Below, one piece after another: positions 20,888-31,600 of a DNA stretch of 64,000 nt. The stretch covers positions 1,736,001 through 1,800,000 of the forward strand of contig JBAOKB010000144.1 of NCBI GenBank assembly GCA_037044905.1, read 5' to 3'. Within the stretch, counting starts at the first letter, position 1. Each line of letters begins with the position of its first letter. Below the pieces are notes generated by a model that worked only from the letters and a program-made list of their open reading frames with translations, was not told the origin of the DNA and made no database searches. The position numbers and the translations under genes were made by a program. This stretch comes from Hortaea werneckii. Lineage: Eukaryota > Ascomycota > Dothideomycetes > Mycosphaerellales > Teratosphaeriaceae.

Positions 20888-22747
20888 ATGGCTTCGACGA
20901 ACACCGACCCACAATCGCTCCAGGATTCAACCAATCATCAAGACACCCATACTCCGGCTCTCGCATCGCCTCCAAGAAGCAAGACACCACCAACCGTGAT
21001 TGGAAAGCGATCGCATCTGGACAGACCGGGATATGGACGGACAGGTAGTGAGCCAGTGAGTGCAAATGCATTGAACAAGGCCCTCCAACAGGTCGAGGAG
21101 GCGGGGAGGCCAAGAAGTATCACGCCCAGCGGAAGTCCGAGCAGGAAGAGGCAGAAGGTGCAAAGTGGCGGCGGAGACAGGTTCATCCCCAACAGAGCTG
21201 GGCAGGATCTACAAGCAAGCTACAGCCTGCTACATGAGGAAGGCTCTCCTGCAACTCCTTCCAAAAGTCGCAAGGGTATCGGCGAATTGCAATCTCAGAA
21301 GCGCGAGGCGAACCGGACATACTCGAGCTTGCTTCGCTCTGAAATGTTCAACGATGAAGTCCCACAGTCAATACCACAAGATGCGCAAGGCTCGAGAGCG
21401 AAAACGCCCCCAGTCACTGGCGCATCAATACTTGCCGGACCCAGTCTTACACCATCCACACCGCACAAGAATCTCTTTTCATACAAGACTAACCCGGCAC
21501 CATCATTAACACCCCGCTCGACCTCCCGCAGTGAAAGGGGCCCAAACATTAATGCTCGCTCCGAGATCTACAGCCTGTCGCCAGTCAAGCATTCTAGTCA
21601 AACCATGCTCCTTTCGCCACGCAAGACGCCTCGCGCGGTGAGCAAGGTTCCCTACAAAGTACTTGATGCACCCGATCTGGCAGATGACTTCTATCTCAAC
21701 CTGGTCGACTGGGGCTCTTCAGATATACTCGCCGTTGGTCTCGGTCCTAGCGTTTATCTTTGGAATCGCGAAACAGGCAAAGTCAATCAACTCTGCCAGC
21801 TGGAAGGAGATACAGTCACAAGCGTAAGCTGGATCCAGCGTGGCTCTCATCTTGCGATAGGCACTTCAAAAGGCCTTCTCCAAATTTACGACACCGTGGG
21901 TGAGCGGCGCCTTCGTACCATGACCGGCCACACGGCACGCATCAGTAGTTTGGCATGGAACGCGCACATCCTATCCACAGGCTCTCGGGACCGAACTATC
22001 CTGCATAGAGATGTCCGCTCTCCGCAACAGTTCATAAGACGATTGGCTGGCCACAAGCAGGAAGTGTGTGGGCTGAAATGGAATGCGGAAACGGAGCAAT
22101 TGGCTTCAGGTGGCAACGACAACAAGATCTTCGTTTGGGACAAGATGGACGAGAGATGGTTGCACCGCTGGGGCGAGCAGGAAGGTGGTCACAAAGCTGC
22201 TGTCAAAGCGATAGCATGGAGCCCACACCAGAGAGGACTTCTTGTAAGCGGAGGTGGTACTGCTGACCGCTGCATCAAATTCTGGAATACCATCTCCCAA
22301 GCTCAAACTTCGGCAAACTCCTCCAACACCATGACAGGCATTCCGCTCGCGCAACCAACACTTGACGGTCTTGGCTTGACATCTGCCAACTCACCTAACG
22401 CGTCGGCATCGTCTGCCGCTCCAGCGCATTCGAATGCGCATCTCATTCGCTCACACGATACAGGAAGCCAAGTCTGCAATCTCCTCTTCTCGCAACTGAC
22501 GTCCGAGCTGGTTTCCACCCATGGGTATAGCCAACACGCTATCAACATCTGGAAGTACCCTTCCATGAACCAGGTCGTGAGCCTGACCGGTCATACTTAC
22601 CGTGTGCTATATCTTTCGATGAGTCCCGACGGGGCCGTGATAGTCACCGGAGCTGGCGACGAGACGTTGAGATTCTGGGATGTCTTTGGCAAGAGGGAGA
22701 AGAGCGGTAACAGGGGTATTGTCGGCGAGTGGGGCGTCATTAGATAA
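20888..22747 (+). CDS. CDH1: Cdh1/Fizzy-related activator of the anaphase-promoting complex
   Basis: An intronless frame of 619 residues. The N-terminus carries the C-box DRFIPNR at residues 97-103, which docks on the APC/C, and SSLLRSEMF-type sequence downstream. CDK-like sites (TPPT, SPSR, TPSK, SPRKTPR) are dense in the first 250 residues, as expected for a protein kept off the APC/C by phosphorylation. From about residue 250 a seven-bladed WD40 propeller runs to the end (VPYKVLDAPDLADDFYLNLVDW, SVYLWNRETGKV, ISSLAWNAHILSTGSRDRTI, LASGGNDNKIFVWD), including a low-complexity Ser/Ala insertion near residues 480-515. The protein ends in the IR dipeptide (WGVIR), the APC/C-binding tail. Cdh1 rather than Cdc20 is supported by RTYSSLLRSEMF and the SPRKTPR-PYKVLDAPDL linker. 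The gene is intact and lies 5.9 kb from the separase start. Confidence 0.96.
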   Translation: MASTNTDPQSLQDSTNHQDTHTPALASPPRSKTPPTVIGKRSHLDRPGYGRTGSEPVSANALNKALQQVEEAGRPRSITPSGSPSRKRQKVQSGGGDRFIPNRAGQDLQASYSLLHEEGSPATPSKSRKGIGELQSQKREANRTYSSLLRSEMFNDEVPQSIPQDAQGSRAKTPPVTGASILAGPSLTPSTPHKNLFSYKTNPAPSLTPRSTSRSERGPNINARSEIYSLSPVKHSSQTMLLSPRKTPRAVSKVPYKVLDAPDLADDFYLNLVDWGSSDILAVGLGPSVYLWNRETGKVNQLCQLEGDTVTSVSWIQRGSHLAIGTSKGLLQIYDTVGERRLRTMTGHTARISSLAWNAHILSTGSRDRTILHRDVRSPQQFIRRLAGHKQEVCGLKWNAETEQLASGGNDNKIFVWDKMDERWLHRWGEQEGGHKAAVKAIAWSPHQRGLLVSGGGTADRCIKFWNTISQAQTSANSSNTMTGIPLAQPTLDGLGLTSANSPNASASSAAPAHSNAHLIRSHDTGSQVCNLLFSQLTSELVSTHGYSQHAINIWKYPSMNQVVSLTGHTYRVLYLSMSPDGAVIVTGAGDETLRFWDVFGKREKSGNRGIVGEWGVIR

Positions 22748-23262
22748 GATTCGCGGACTGTGTGGAGGATGGATTTTACTGGCTGTCGATTCTTCCATTA
22801 CGAAGCGTGGGCGCAGGTAGGAGTTCTCTTGGTCTTTTGAGCTGAAGGGGGGGAATCACAAGGAAGGTCTTCGCGGTGGCGGTGGGACCGGTGGATATAA
22901 CAGCACAAGGTAGCGTGTGTTACATTAGGGAGAGACTCGCTTCGAGTGTACAGATTAATGCGCATAGGCGCGGAATTGCTCTCATTCAATCATCTGAAGC
23001 ACTGAAGTGTGTCTCGTTTTATCTCTTATGCATTCCACAACTTGTGTGTTTGTGAAGGCGACGAGGTTGGAGTGAGATCACTATTTGATTAACAAATTTG
23101 TTTCTCTTCATCAAGATTCAATCAAATCTTCAGCTGTCGCTCCAACTCTGTTTCGCCCCCACATTGCATCCGACCTACACAAGCACACAAGGGCAACTGC
23201 GACTGACACAGCAACTTCAAGGTCTACTATACCTTCACATTGCGCAACATCGCAAAGACATC
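22748..23262. other. Spacer between Cdh1 and HYPK-like genes
   Basis: About 0.5 kb, the 3' region of Cdh1 and the promoter/leader of the next gene. No other feature recognised. Confidence 0.5.
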
Positions 23263-23772
23263 ATGGCGGAAGAACCTCAACCCGCGGCCGTACAGGAGGG
23301 CATGGAGCAGCCGGACGCGCCAGCCACGGCCGACGACCGGGCGACCGCTAAGCCATGTCCAGCCTTGACGCCAAACCAGACGAGAATGCGGAGCCGAAGA
23401 AGGAGTTGGATATGAAGGCCATCAACGACGCGATGAAGAACCTGGAGACGATCGGCCAGCAAGGGGAGAAGAAGCCGGCTGCTGAGGAGACGAGCGCGAG
23501 GAAGCAGGCCCAGGAGGCCATGAAGAGACGGCAGGAAGAGGATGCGAGGAGGAAGGCTGTCAAGGTTGATCAGGCGGATGTTGCCTTGCTTGTAAGTTTA
23601 GGAGGCGATTTCTTGTTCTTCTCGAGGGTGTATGGGAATTGCGCTGACACGGTGGGTTTGGTTTCAGGCTGAGCAACTGGATATGAGTAAGCCCAAGGCC
23701 ACAGATTTCCTCAAGTCGCATGAGGCGAATGCCGTCAAGGCTATGACTACATGGGTCACAAGCGCTGTTTGA
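23263..23772 (+). CDS. HYPK-like protein with NAC-alpha-type UBA domain (one frameshift)
   Basis: Two exons, 23263-23591 and 23668-23772; the intron is 76 bp with donor GTAAGT. The start MAEEPQPAAVQEGMEQPDAP leads into an acidic region; the frame then needs one base restored near 23351 (ATAKAMSSLDAKPDENAEPK). A charged helical segment with the pattern EEDARRKAVKVDQADVALL follows, then the UBA domain AEQLDMSKPKATDFLKSHEA-NAVKAM. This is the layout of Huntingtin-interacting protein K, a ribosome-associated partner and regulator of the NatA N-terminal acetyltransferase. The exon sum of 434 is one short of a multiple of three, matching one lost base. Translation could also start at the internal ATG (MSSLDAKP, 23355), which would remove the need for a frameshift; the conserved-looking N-terminus makes that less likely. 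Confidence 0.82.
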
Positions 23773-24192
23773 GAAGCTTGAAATTGAAGGGGTTAGAGAA
23801 AGAGCTTTTGGTGCCACGAAATGTGAACGCTGAGTAGAGCAGCATCAATCTCATACGGTGCTGTCAAGGTAAGCACAGAAGCGCAGGTCTTCGCTGTACG
23901 GACTTCGCAAGAAATTCTGGATTAGATACAGACTTGTCATGTCAGAGCTATACGTGGAGACCAAGAATGGAGGACGCGAGCGAGGAAACGATGCATCACA
24001 AGTCTGCAGAAGATATCGAGGTGACTACGAAAGACTATGAGAGAGGTCACACACAAGGATGTGGACAATCTGAATCCCAAAAAGAATCCCAACAACTCCT
24101 GACCCATTTCAAACAGTGAAAGTCTCCAAACCTAAATTCCCCTTCCAAACTCCGTCATGATTCGATTCCAAGATCCGTCGGTCAGACTCAGT
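23773..24192. other. Convergent 3' intergenic region
   Basis: About 0.4 kb between the HYPK-like gene (+) and the BRCT gene (-). No gene seen; holds the two 3' ends. Confidence 0.5.
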
Positions 24193-27100
24193 CTAAGCAC
24201 GAGTGGGGAAATACGACAGCCTCCTATTCTTCCTCCCGCCTTCTGGATTGAGATCCAGCTTCTTCATGCGGTTGATAGGCGCAGTTTGCTGGATCAGCTT
24301 GTCCGGTGCGGCGAGGTATGCTGGCGTGGCCGGCTCGTCCACATCGTCTTCAAAGTCATCCATTTCTGGAGTATTCTCTTTCTCATAGCCCGGTGACGGC
24401 GATCTCTTCTCGGGAGAATCATAGTCCATTGTCGAGCGCCCCAGAGAGCTGCGACCCATCGACGCCCGTCCAAAGCTGCGTTTGCGGTCGCGGACCACGT
24501 TGCCTTGTACGTTGATGAGAGACGTGGGCTCCATTGACTTCCGTCTACGCTTGCCACCCCTTGGCACATCGGCAATGTCGACAGCGTAGGCCTCGTCAGC
24601 CTCGTCGACACGGCGGCCCTCGGCATCGCAATCTGACACCCAGCGGCTGTTGACACAGTGAATTCACATTCCCAGCATTCCGCTCTTGGACCTCTTTGTT
24701 ATGCAGCCATACACGCTGAAGTGTGGTAGGAGAGCCATCCTTGAAGATAACGTGGGTGATGCGCTCGCTCCACACCTTGGTGGTCTTCGCACCAAGGCGG
24801 CTGAGCAAGGCAACAAAAGGTGCAGAGGCCGAGGCGCCCTCAAGGGTGAAGACTTCCACCATCGCTACAACGCTACGAAGCGGTGCAGACGGATGAGGCG
24901 TCATAGCCTCGAAGCCTGGCGTCATCGCCGCAGCGGGTTTCAAGGGGGTCTTTACCGGCGTTCGAGACGGCATGCGCTGCATGCCCTGGTTTTTGGCTGC
25001 TATCTTTCGGAGTGAACCTGGCTTCTGCACCGTCGAGGGCACTTTACGTGGTGACGGCTTCGCTGGGTACGGAAGCGCGCTGGAGCGGCGACGGTATTCG
25101 CATGCTCATCGTAGTTCTGCTGCGCCGGTAGACGGGGAAAGCGCTCTGAGCGGGCGTCTCTGCAGCAGGTGTAGGAGTTGCAGCCACTTTCTCCGAGCTC
25201 CTAGTTGCAGCAGGCGTTGTTTGCCCTTCCGCCTGCGAGGCTGGCTCGAGCGCAGGACCTCGTGGTGTTCTTGCCGAGGTGGCTGCTTTCCGTGCAGTTG
25301 CTGGATGGGCTTGTTGAAGGATTCGTCGGCGTCTTGAAACGGTTTGGTGCCGCAACGGTATTTGCGTGACCATGGTACGCCTCCTGCGGCGGGCGGCGAG
25401 GGTAGCGTTCCACGATTGGAGTCTCAAGCGCAGGCGTTGGTGTGGCCATTATGCTGGGAGAGCTGTCGCCAGATGAGGGTGTGGTGGTGTCTGGCGTCTT
25501 CACATCGGCTTTCAGAGCTGACAAGCGCGGCGTGGTAGCATTGCCAGCAGCCTTAACAGCGGTTCCAGCCTGTCTAGGTTGAGCACTCATCGGAGTGCGG
25601 AACCGCGCTGATGCTATCACCGTGTTCGCATGCTTGTTGTAACCTGGTCGATATCCTAGTTGAGGATACCGCTCGGAAGGCTTGGACATGACTGGCGTTC
25701 CATCCTGTGACGGACTGCTATCCTGCTGCTCGCACGTCGAAATTCCAGCGACAGGCTTTGGTCTCAGCGATGAAGCGCTCGGGGTAGGTGCGTTGGCTGC
25801 CGGCTTCTGCACAGTAGCAACTTTTCGTTCCAATGAATTGACTGGCGTCTTAAAGCGAGCGGCTTGCATGGCAGTCTTCGGATAGCTGTTCGGCGTTCTC
25901 TCAAGGCGACGCGGTGTTGCGACAACCGAAGGCTCGTGTGTCTTCATGGAAGAAGGACGTGGTGTGGCGGCAGAGTCTTCGGTTTTCTGTCTGAGGCCGC
26001 CACTCCCGGCTGAAAGGGTTCGCGAGGCGTGGCATACTGTGCCCATCAGATGTGGTTGGACGAGACCCTACCCTTGTCGGTGTTTGGAAACTGAAAGCTG
26101 GTAGGGACTTGCGTCTTGCATCGAATGAGATGGTCGGCAGAGCATAATGAGGAATCTCTTCATCAGAGACAGCCTCCTCGAGCTCATTCTCGTCCTCTTG
26201 CAGCTCGACTATCTCTTGGCCCTTCAAATCATGGTCTGCGCTGACAACTTGATCGACAACATCATCTAGAAGAAGTGACTCATCAAAGACCTCCTTCTTT
26301 GAGCTGGCCTCTTCAACTTCCAGAGTATTAAGATGCAAAGACTCTTCGTCAGGCGCCTCACCCATCGTGACATCCATGTCAGGGGTATCTTCAGCGGCAT
26401 CCATGGGAGTTTCAAAGTCTGTCATGGGCATTTGAATTGTTGCAGTGGGCTCAGCCAGTGCAGCGAAGTCCACGAATTCATTCAAGTCAACGGTTCGATC
26501 GAAGGTCTGCCGCCTGGACGGCTCCGCGGCTGCTGGAAGTTCAAGGCCTGCAGTGATCATGTCGCTCTCGCGAGCGGCTTCGCCACCCTCAGCATTGTCA
26601 TCCACATCTTCGTAGTGTTGAGGTTGAGCGACCCCTGCAATTTCGGCAGCAACACTCAAGCGCTCAGTGGGTTCAATTTGGGGAAAGACACGAGCACCTG
26701 CAAGGTGTTCATCAAAGTTGATGGGGATGGTCGTATCCTGGCGGAGGTTATCCCAATTGAGGGTTTCGGGTGTACAAGAAGCTGGGCTGTGCATCTCGAG
26801 ATCATCTTGCTGGGCCTCTTGCTCCACAGCTAGGAGACTGTCATCCTGATCTTGCGTGATGACTACGGTATCTTCGTCATACGTTCCAACCTCGGCTGTC
26901 TCATTATTGGTGTTGATATCGCCATGTGTGTCGACAGAATCAGCAGTCCGATCAGGGCCTTCTTCGCTGTGGCTAACTCTGATCTCCTCCGCATCGTTGT
27001 CATCAACCTCGATCATTGACTCGTCATTTTCAGCCGTCTGATCGAGTCATTCTCATCACCATTCATCTTCTCGGCGTCGCTGTTGCTGACACTCTCGTCG

Positions 27101-28311
27101 CGCGAAAAGGTCTGATCTTCGTCCTGAAGTGGAACGCCTTCGGGCGCATCTTGTGGCAGGTCGAATTTGTCCCTCAAGTCTTTGAAAACAAAGGCTCTAT
27201 TGGAGGCTCGGGCCACCGTCATAGGCTTGATAGCTGAAGCGGGCACATCGGGTTTGCTGTATGGTTTCTGCGTTTTGGGAGTACCGCGCTCGTTCATCCT
27301 GTTGGCAAATCTCCTCGGACTCTCCATTGGCGTCTTCTCATTCTCATGGGCTGTCATCTTCTGTACAGAAGCCTGATATCGGGCGAAGGCCCCTGGACTA
27401 CCCCGTTTCATTGGCGTCTTAGGCCCGCAAAGCTCGTCATCGGAATGATCGTTATTCGTATGCTCGGCCTCCTCGTCCTCTGATGCTTCGGGAGTTTGAT
27501 CACGCGCAGCATTCCTTCGATACTTGCCCTCGTCATTGGGCTGCTCCAATTTGTGTGTTGGGAGGTCTGATGGGGTGGAGGGCCTTGAGCTCTTGGATAC
27601 TTCAGTCACCGCTGTGGCCTCGGCCTTTCTTGTTTCCCTTTGCCGGAGCTGATCGCTTGACCGGTGTTGAGGACGCAGCAGCAACGTTGATCTCATCTTG
27701 ATTGAGGGGGCGAGATCTGGAACATCCGCATTCTCGTCTGATATACCCCGCTGACGCGCAGTACGTGTCCTCGTGGCCGGTTTTGACGGTGCGGCTTTCC
27801 TTTCCTGTGGCTTCAGCGGCCTTTTTGTTGCGGGTCACTGGCTAGAGACTTGAGTGATCTTCTTTGGTGACAAGGGCGGCACTGCTGGCGCGGCGCCTCG
27901 CGTACGCCTAGCCGGCTTTGGCTCGTCTGTGGGTTTTTCTTCTGACTCGTCATACACTGCTACTTCGTTCTTCCTCGCGCGCGTTGTTGCGGTGGAGCGC
28001 GTCGCTTTTGCCGGCTTGGATGTAGCCGGCTCCTCTGCTGGTGCTGGAGTAGGCTGCTTTCTGGGCCTTCCAGCTCCACGCGTCGTTTTCGTCTGTGTCA
28101 CTGCAGGGGCTTTCTCTATTTGCGCGTTCGCTTCGGTATCGTTTTCGGAATTGCCGTCAACCTTTTTGCTCCTAGTGTTCTTTGGTTTCGTCTCCGGCTC
28201 CGTCTTCTTCGCCATCGCCCTGCGAACTGGCTTCTTGCGTAGAGTGTTGCTTAGGTCAGGGGGCATTTCAGCCTCGGGCTCCGTTGGAGCCGTGCGTCGG
28301 GTAGAGACCAT
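24193..28311 (-). CDS. Large BRCT-domain nuclear protein (many frameshifts)
   Basis: A gene of about 1370 codons spread over three frames. It starts at MVSTRRTAPTEPEAEMPPDL (28311) and ends LSYFPTRA. The N-terminal quarter is basic with an AT-hook-like TRGAGRPRKQP. The middle is long, acidic and disordered. Then comes a repeated motif HANTV-A--RF(K/R)TP, three copies at about 25.60, 25.36 and 25.08 kb. A C-terminal BRCT domain follows (SVVAMVEVFTLEGASASAPF, THVIFKDGSPTTLQRVW, CVNSRWVSDCDAEGRRVDE) and a Ser-rich basic tail. BRCT domains bind phosphopeptides, often in DNA-damage or chromosome-condensation proteins; a single C-terminal BRCT resembles microcephalin-type proteins, a weak guess. 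Frame breaks lie near 27.84, 27.79, 27.70, 27.62, 27.04, 25.98, 25.33, 25.15, 25.06 and 24.63 kb. It shares a promoter region with separase. Confidence 0.75.
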
Positions 28312-28617
28312 GCTTGAAGAAGGATGTTGCTAATTTATCTGCGTTGTCAATCCATTGGCTGGAGAAGGCGCGAGTATAACACTAAGGTAGGTAAGATAGG
28401 TAATGATGTAGTGGCCAACGCTCCCTGTTTATCAACAGCGGAACTGAGCCGCGCCAGCGTTGCCATGCCAACGCTGATGCGCCGGCTTTGCCGCTATGCA
28501 TGCGCAGGGACATGGCCACACTCAGGCCTTCGTGCTGCTATATGATATGCTCGGCAGACTTGAAGGTAAAGTGGAGGATGTGTATGCATTCATGAGACAT
28601 TTCAGTCCCATCTCAGA
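28312..28617. promoter_or_regulatory. Bidirectional promoter between BRCT gene and separase
   Basis: Only 306 bp separate the two divergent start codons. An inverted CCAAT box (ATTGG at 28354-28358, CCAAT on the minus strand) lies 43-47 bases from the BRCT-gene ATG. Co-regulation of the pair is an inference from spacing alone. Confidence 0.5.
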
Positions 28618-31600
28618 ATGAAAGCCACCGGCACTGCGTCACCCGATGCGGTCAAGCAGGCTCTCCAAACTGGATGCGCGTCAACATCAACAGTATCAAC
28701 ATTGCAACGCCTCCTTTCACCAGCTACCACGGCGACTTCGAGTGGCGCCAAAAGCTCAACCAGGTCTGACCGGAACTGGCTCCAGGACAGCTAATACGCG
28801 CAATGGCAACGTCCCTCCTCGGAAAGGCTCAACAAAACCTCCGGTGTCCGTTCGAGAGGATTCGCCATCACCACCTCTTACAGTCAAGGCCAGGTGCGCG
28901 CTGGCTACAGATGTGGTCAACGTCAGCTTGAAGGTGTTGACAGAAGCTACCAAAGTATCATTGACCACCAAGAGCGGGTCAGCTCGAAGCCGGCGCCAGG
29001 ATAGCCCAACCACTCAGTCTGACGGCCAAGAGAAGAGAGGTCATCGCACATCACGCAGCCTCTAAAGCCTCGGTCAGGAACTCGACGCCTGTTCGAAAGA
29101 CCTCACCGCAGCAGTCCGAGAAACCGAGGAGGACCCTGCGTCGCTTCGGCTACGCAATGCCAGCCAGCCCACTCACCTGTTGGCAGTGGCGGAGTGTGCG
29201 AGTACAGGGTTTTCATATCTTCGGTCACCAGGGATGACCGATGGAAGCGTCGGAGCTCCTGATATACAGCTCGTTGCTGGAATGCTGGCGCTCGCGGCCA
29301 GGCTTGTTGCTTTGAAATTCCACTCACTGGCCGTCAAGGAACTCACGGCAGTCAAGCGACAGCTTGAGGGGCCGTCAAAGCCAGCAAAAGGTTCCCAGAC
29401 CACTAACGTGGCTTCTTCCAACAGCGCCAAAGGGACAAAGCCTACTATTGCCAGCCTTCTGCATCTAGATACCGGGCTGAAGGATCAGTCGGAAGCTCTG
29501 CCTCTAGCCATAACTCACCAGCAGCTCGTTCTGAAGATAATTGCAATGAGCCACAAGGCCCTGGAAATTGAGTCAACTGTTGAATACGTGAACCCCGATA
29601 ATATGAGCTCCCCGACAGCTTTCATCATGCGGCAAGCGGAATTGACGAGCAATAAGGCGAAAGCGGCGACACAGCTCGAAGCTCATTCACAGATTCTACT
29701 GGGGCTTTGTCCAAACTGTCATCATCAAATGACTCTGAGGCTCTAGAGAGCTCTGAAAGTGTTTCACCTAAAGGCTGCTTTTAAGCTCCAAGTCTCGGCT
29801 TTGCGAATTCGCCAGCAATGGTGGCAGCTCGCTGGGCATCAAAGCAATAGGGAAAAGGAGCTTCTCGAGCCTTTCTCGCGATGCCTCGCGGCATTGCTGC
29901 GTCGGTCTAATGGCACATCCCGCACTTACGAAGAAGCTCAGGAAGCCTTGACCTCTCTGGACATTGATGTTCTCGCCGCATCAGGAGCTGCATTTGGGCT
30001 GTGCCACACTCTCGCGATGCTAGCAGGGAAAGACGGCGATGACGAGAGCGCTATCCAATGGTCACAAAAACTCATGCTCACATGCGATGATCTGTCTCAA
30101 CAAAACGCCAAGCGATTAGCAACCCTCGCCACATATATTTCGAAGTTAGCGACAAGTGAAGAGAGAGACCTGCAGCAGCTGCAAGCTCAAGTCGAAACGC
30201 TTCAAAGACGACTCCGGGAGCAGCTCAGTGGTAGCTCAGCAGATTACGACTTCCTGATTGTCGAACTTGCGCGCCTTTCTAACATCATGCACCGGGATCG
30301 ACAGCTCACTGTGCAAGTTTCAGCAGCGCAGGTGGTGCTAATAGAAGCAGCCTCATTTGCACAGCGCTACGCAAGGTCTTATCCAGGCCGGAATGGCGCA
30401 CAAGTACAATCGATCATAATGTCAGCTTTGCGATTGAGCAAGGGCCCTGAAGACGTTTGCAAATGGGCCACCGTCGACGCCGTGCGACTTTACATTCGGT
30501 CGGGTGTTCTAGGATTGGTAACGAAAGAAGCATCTACGAAACCTCTGGCGAAAGCATGGGCATCTTCGACGTCGTCCTTGGGCTTAGGTTTGCTTTTACA
30601 CTCTCAACTACTCAGAGCGCTAAAGTCAGAGAAGCTCAGAGGTGATGAATGGACATATGACGAAGACACACTGGACGCCGCGGAAAGAGCTACCATGCTA
30701 GAATGGCAATTGAACTACGCCCTTGGACTAGCCGAACGTCCTAAGTATCGTGCTAATTTGCGAAGCTGCCTTTCTAAGCTTTCGAACGAACTTTCGAGCA
30801 GGTACACAGTTTCTGAGCATCCACTGCGGCGAGTCAGAGCTGCAAGCTACATACTTCAAGCATGTGGAGCCAACCCAGGTTTACTGCCAAAGGAGATGGT
30901 GGAGGAATGGCTGGAGAAGCCCACTCTTGACATAGATCGTCTCGGAAAAGATCAAGGTCTAAGCGCTTACGCGAAAGATGTCAAGTCTGGGTTCGATGTG
31001 GCCAAGGCATTCAACACAGGCGCGCCCAAGATGGAGGATTTCAAGCCAGCGTTACTCAACTGGCAGACCCTCATCGATCTGAATGGAACAACTGGCACCG
31101 TTTCAGATTGCATAGACAGGATCGAGTTAGTGGCACACTTCCTATCTTCGATTGCTTCGTATGCGCAGGTCATGGGTGACGAGGCAGTCTGCTTGCCTAC
31201 TGTTCACATGCTGCTACGGCTCTGTCGAGCCAGTGGCCACTCCGAAGATATTCAAGTCGAGGCTACTGCTGGGTTATCGGAGCAGTATTTAGAGCTTGGC
31301 TTGTCCGAGACGGCGGGCAGCTTGCTGGCGCAATGTGACAGGTTGATCAATAAGGATTCGGTCTCCGATCTGGCCATGATGCGCCTGCTCTTGGCGCATG
31401 CCACCTATTTGCTTTCCATTGACAATCCTGACGCAGCCAAAGACTACGTTCGCCGGGCGGGAGAGCATCGCTCGAAGCTACCTCCAGAGCAGGTCTCCCG
31501 GGGCGACAGGAGGGCGTACGAGTTGGCACATGCTCAGTGCTGGCTTAACCAATCGGCATATTGTCGGGAGACAGGGGCGTTGGAGGAGGCGCTCGGGGCA

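Noticed and set aside
28646..29065. 139-codon frame at the separase N-terminus treated as a separate gene
   Set aside because: Its second half is the separase reading frame after a one-base shift; the true start is the ATG at 28618 in another frame.
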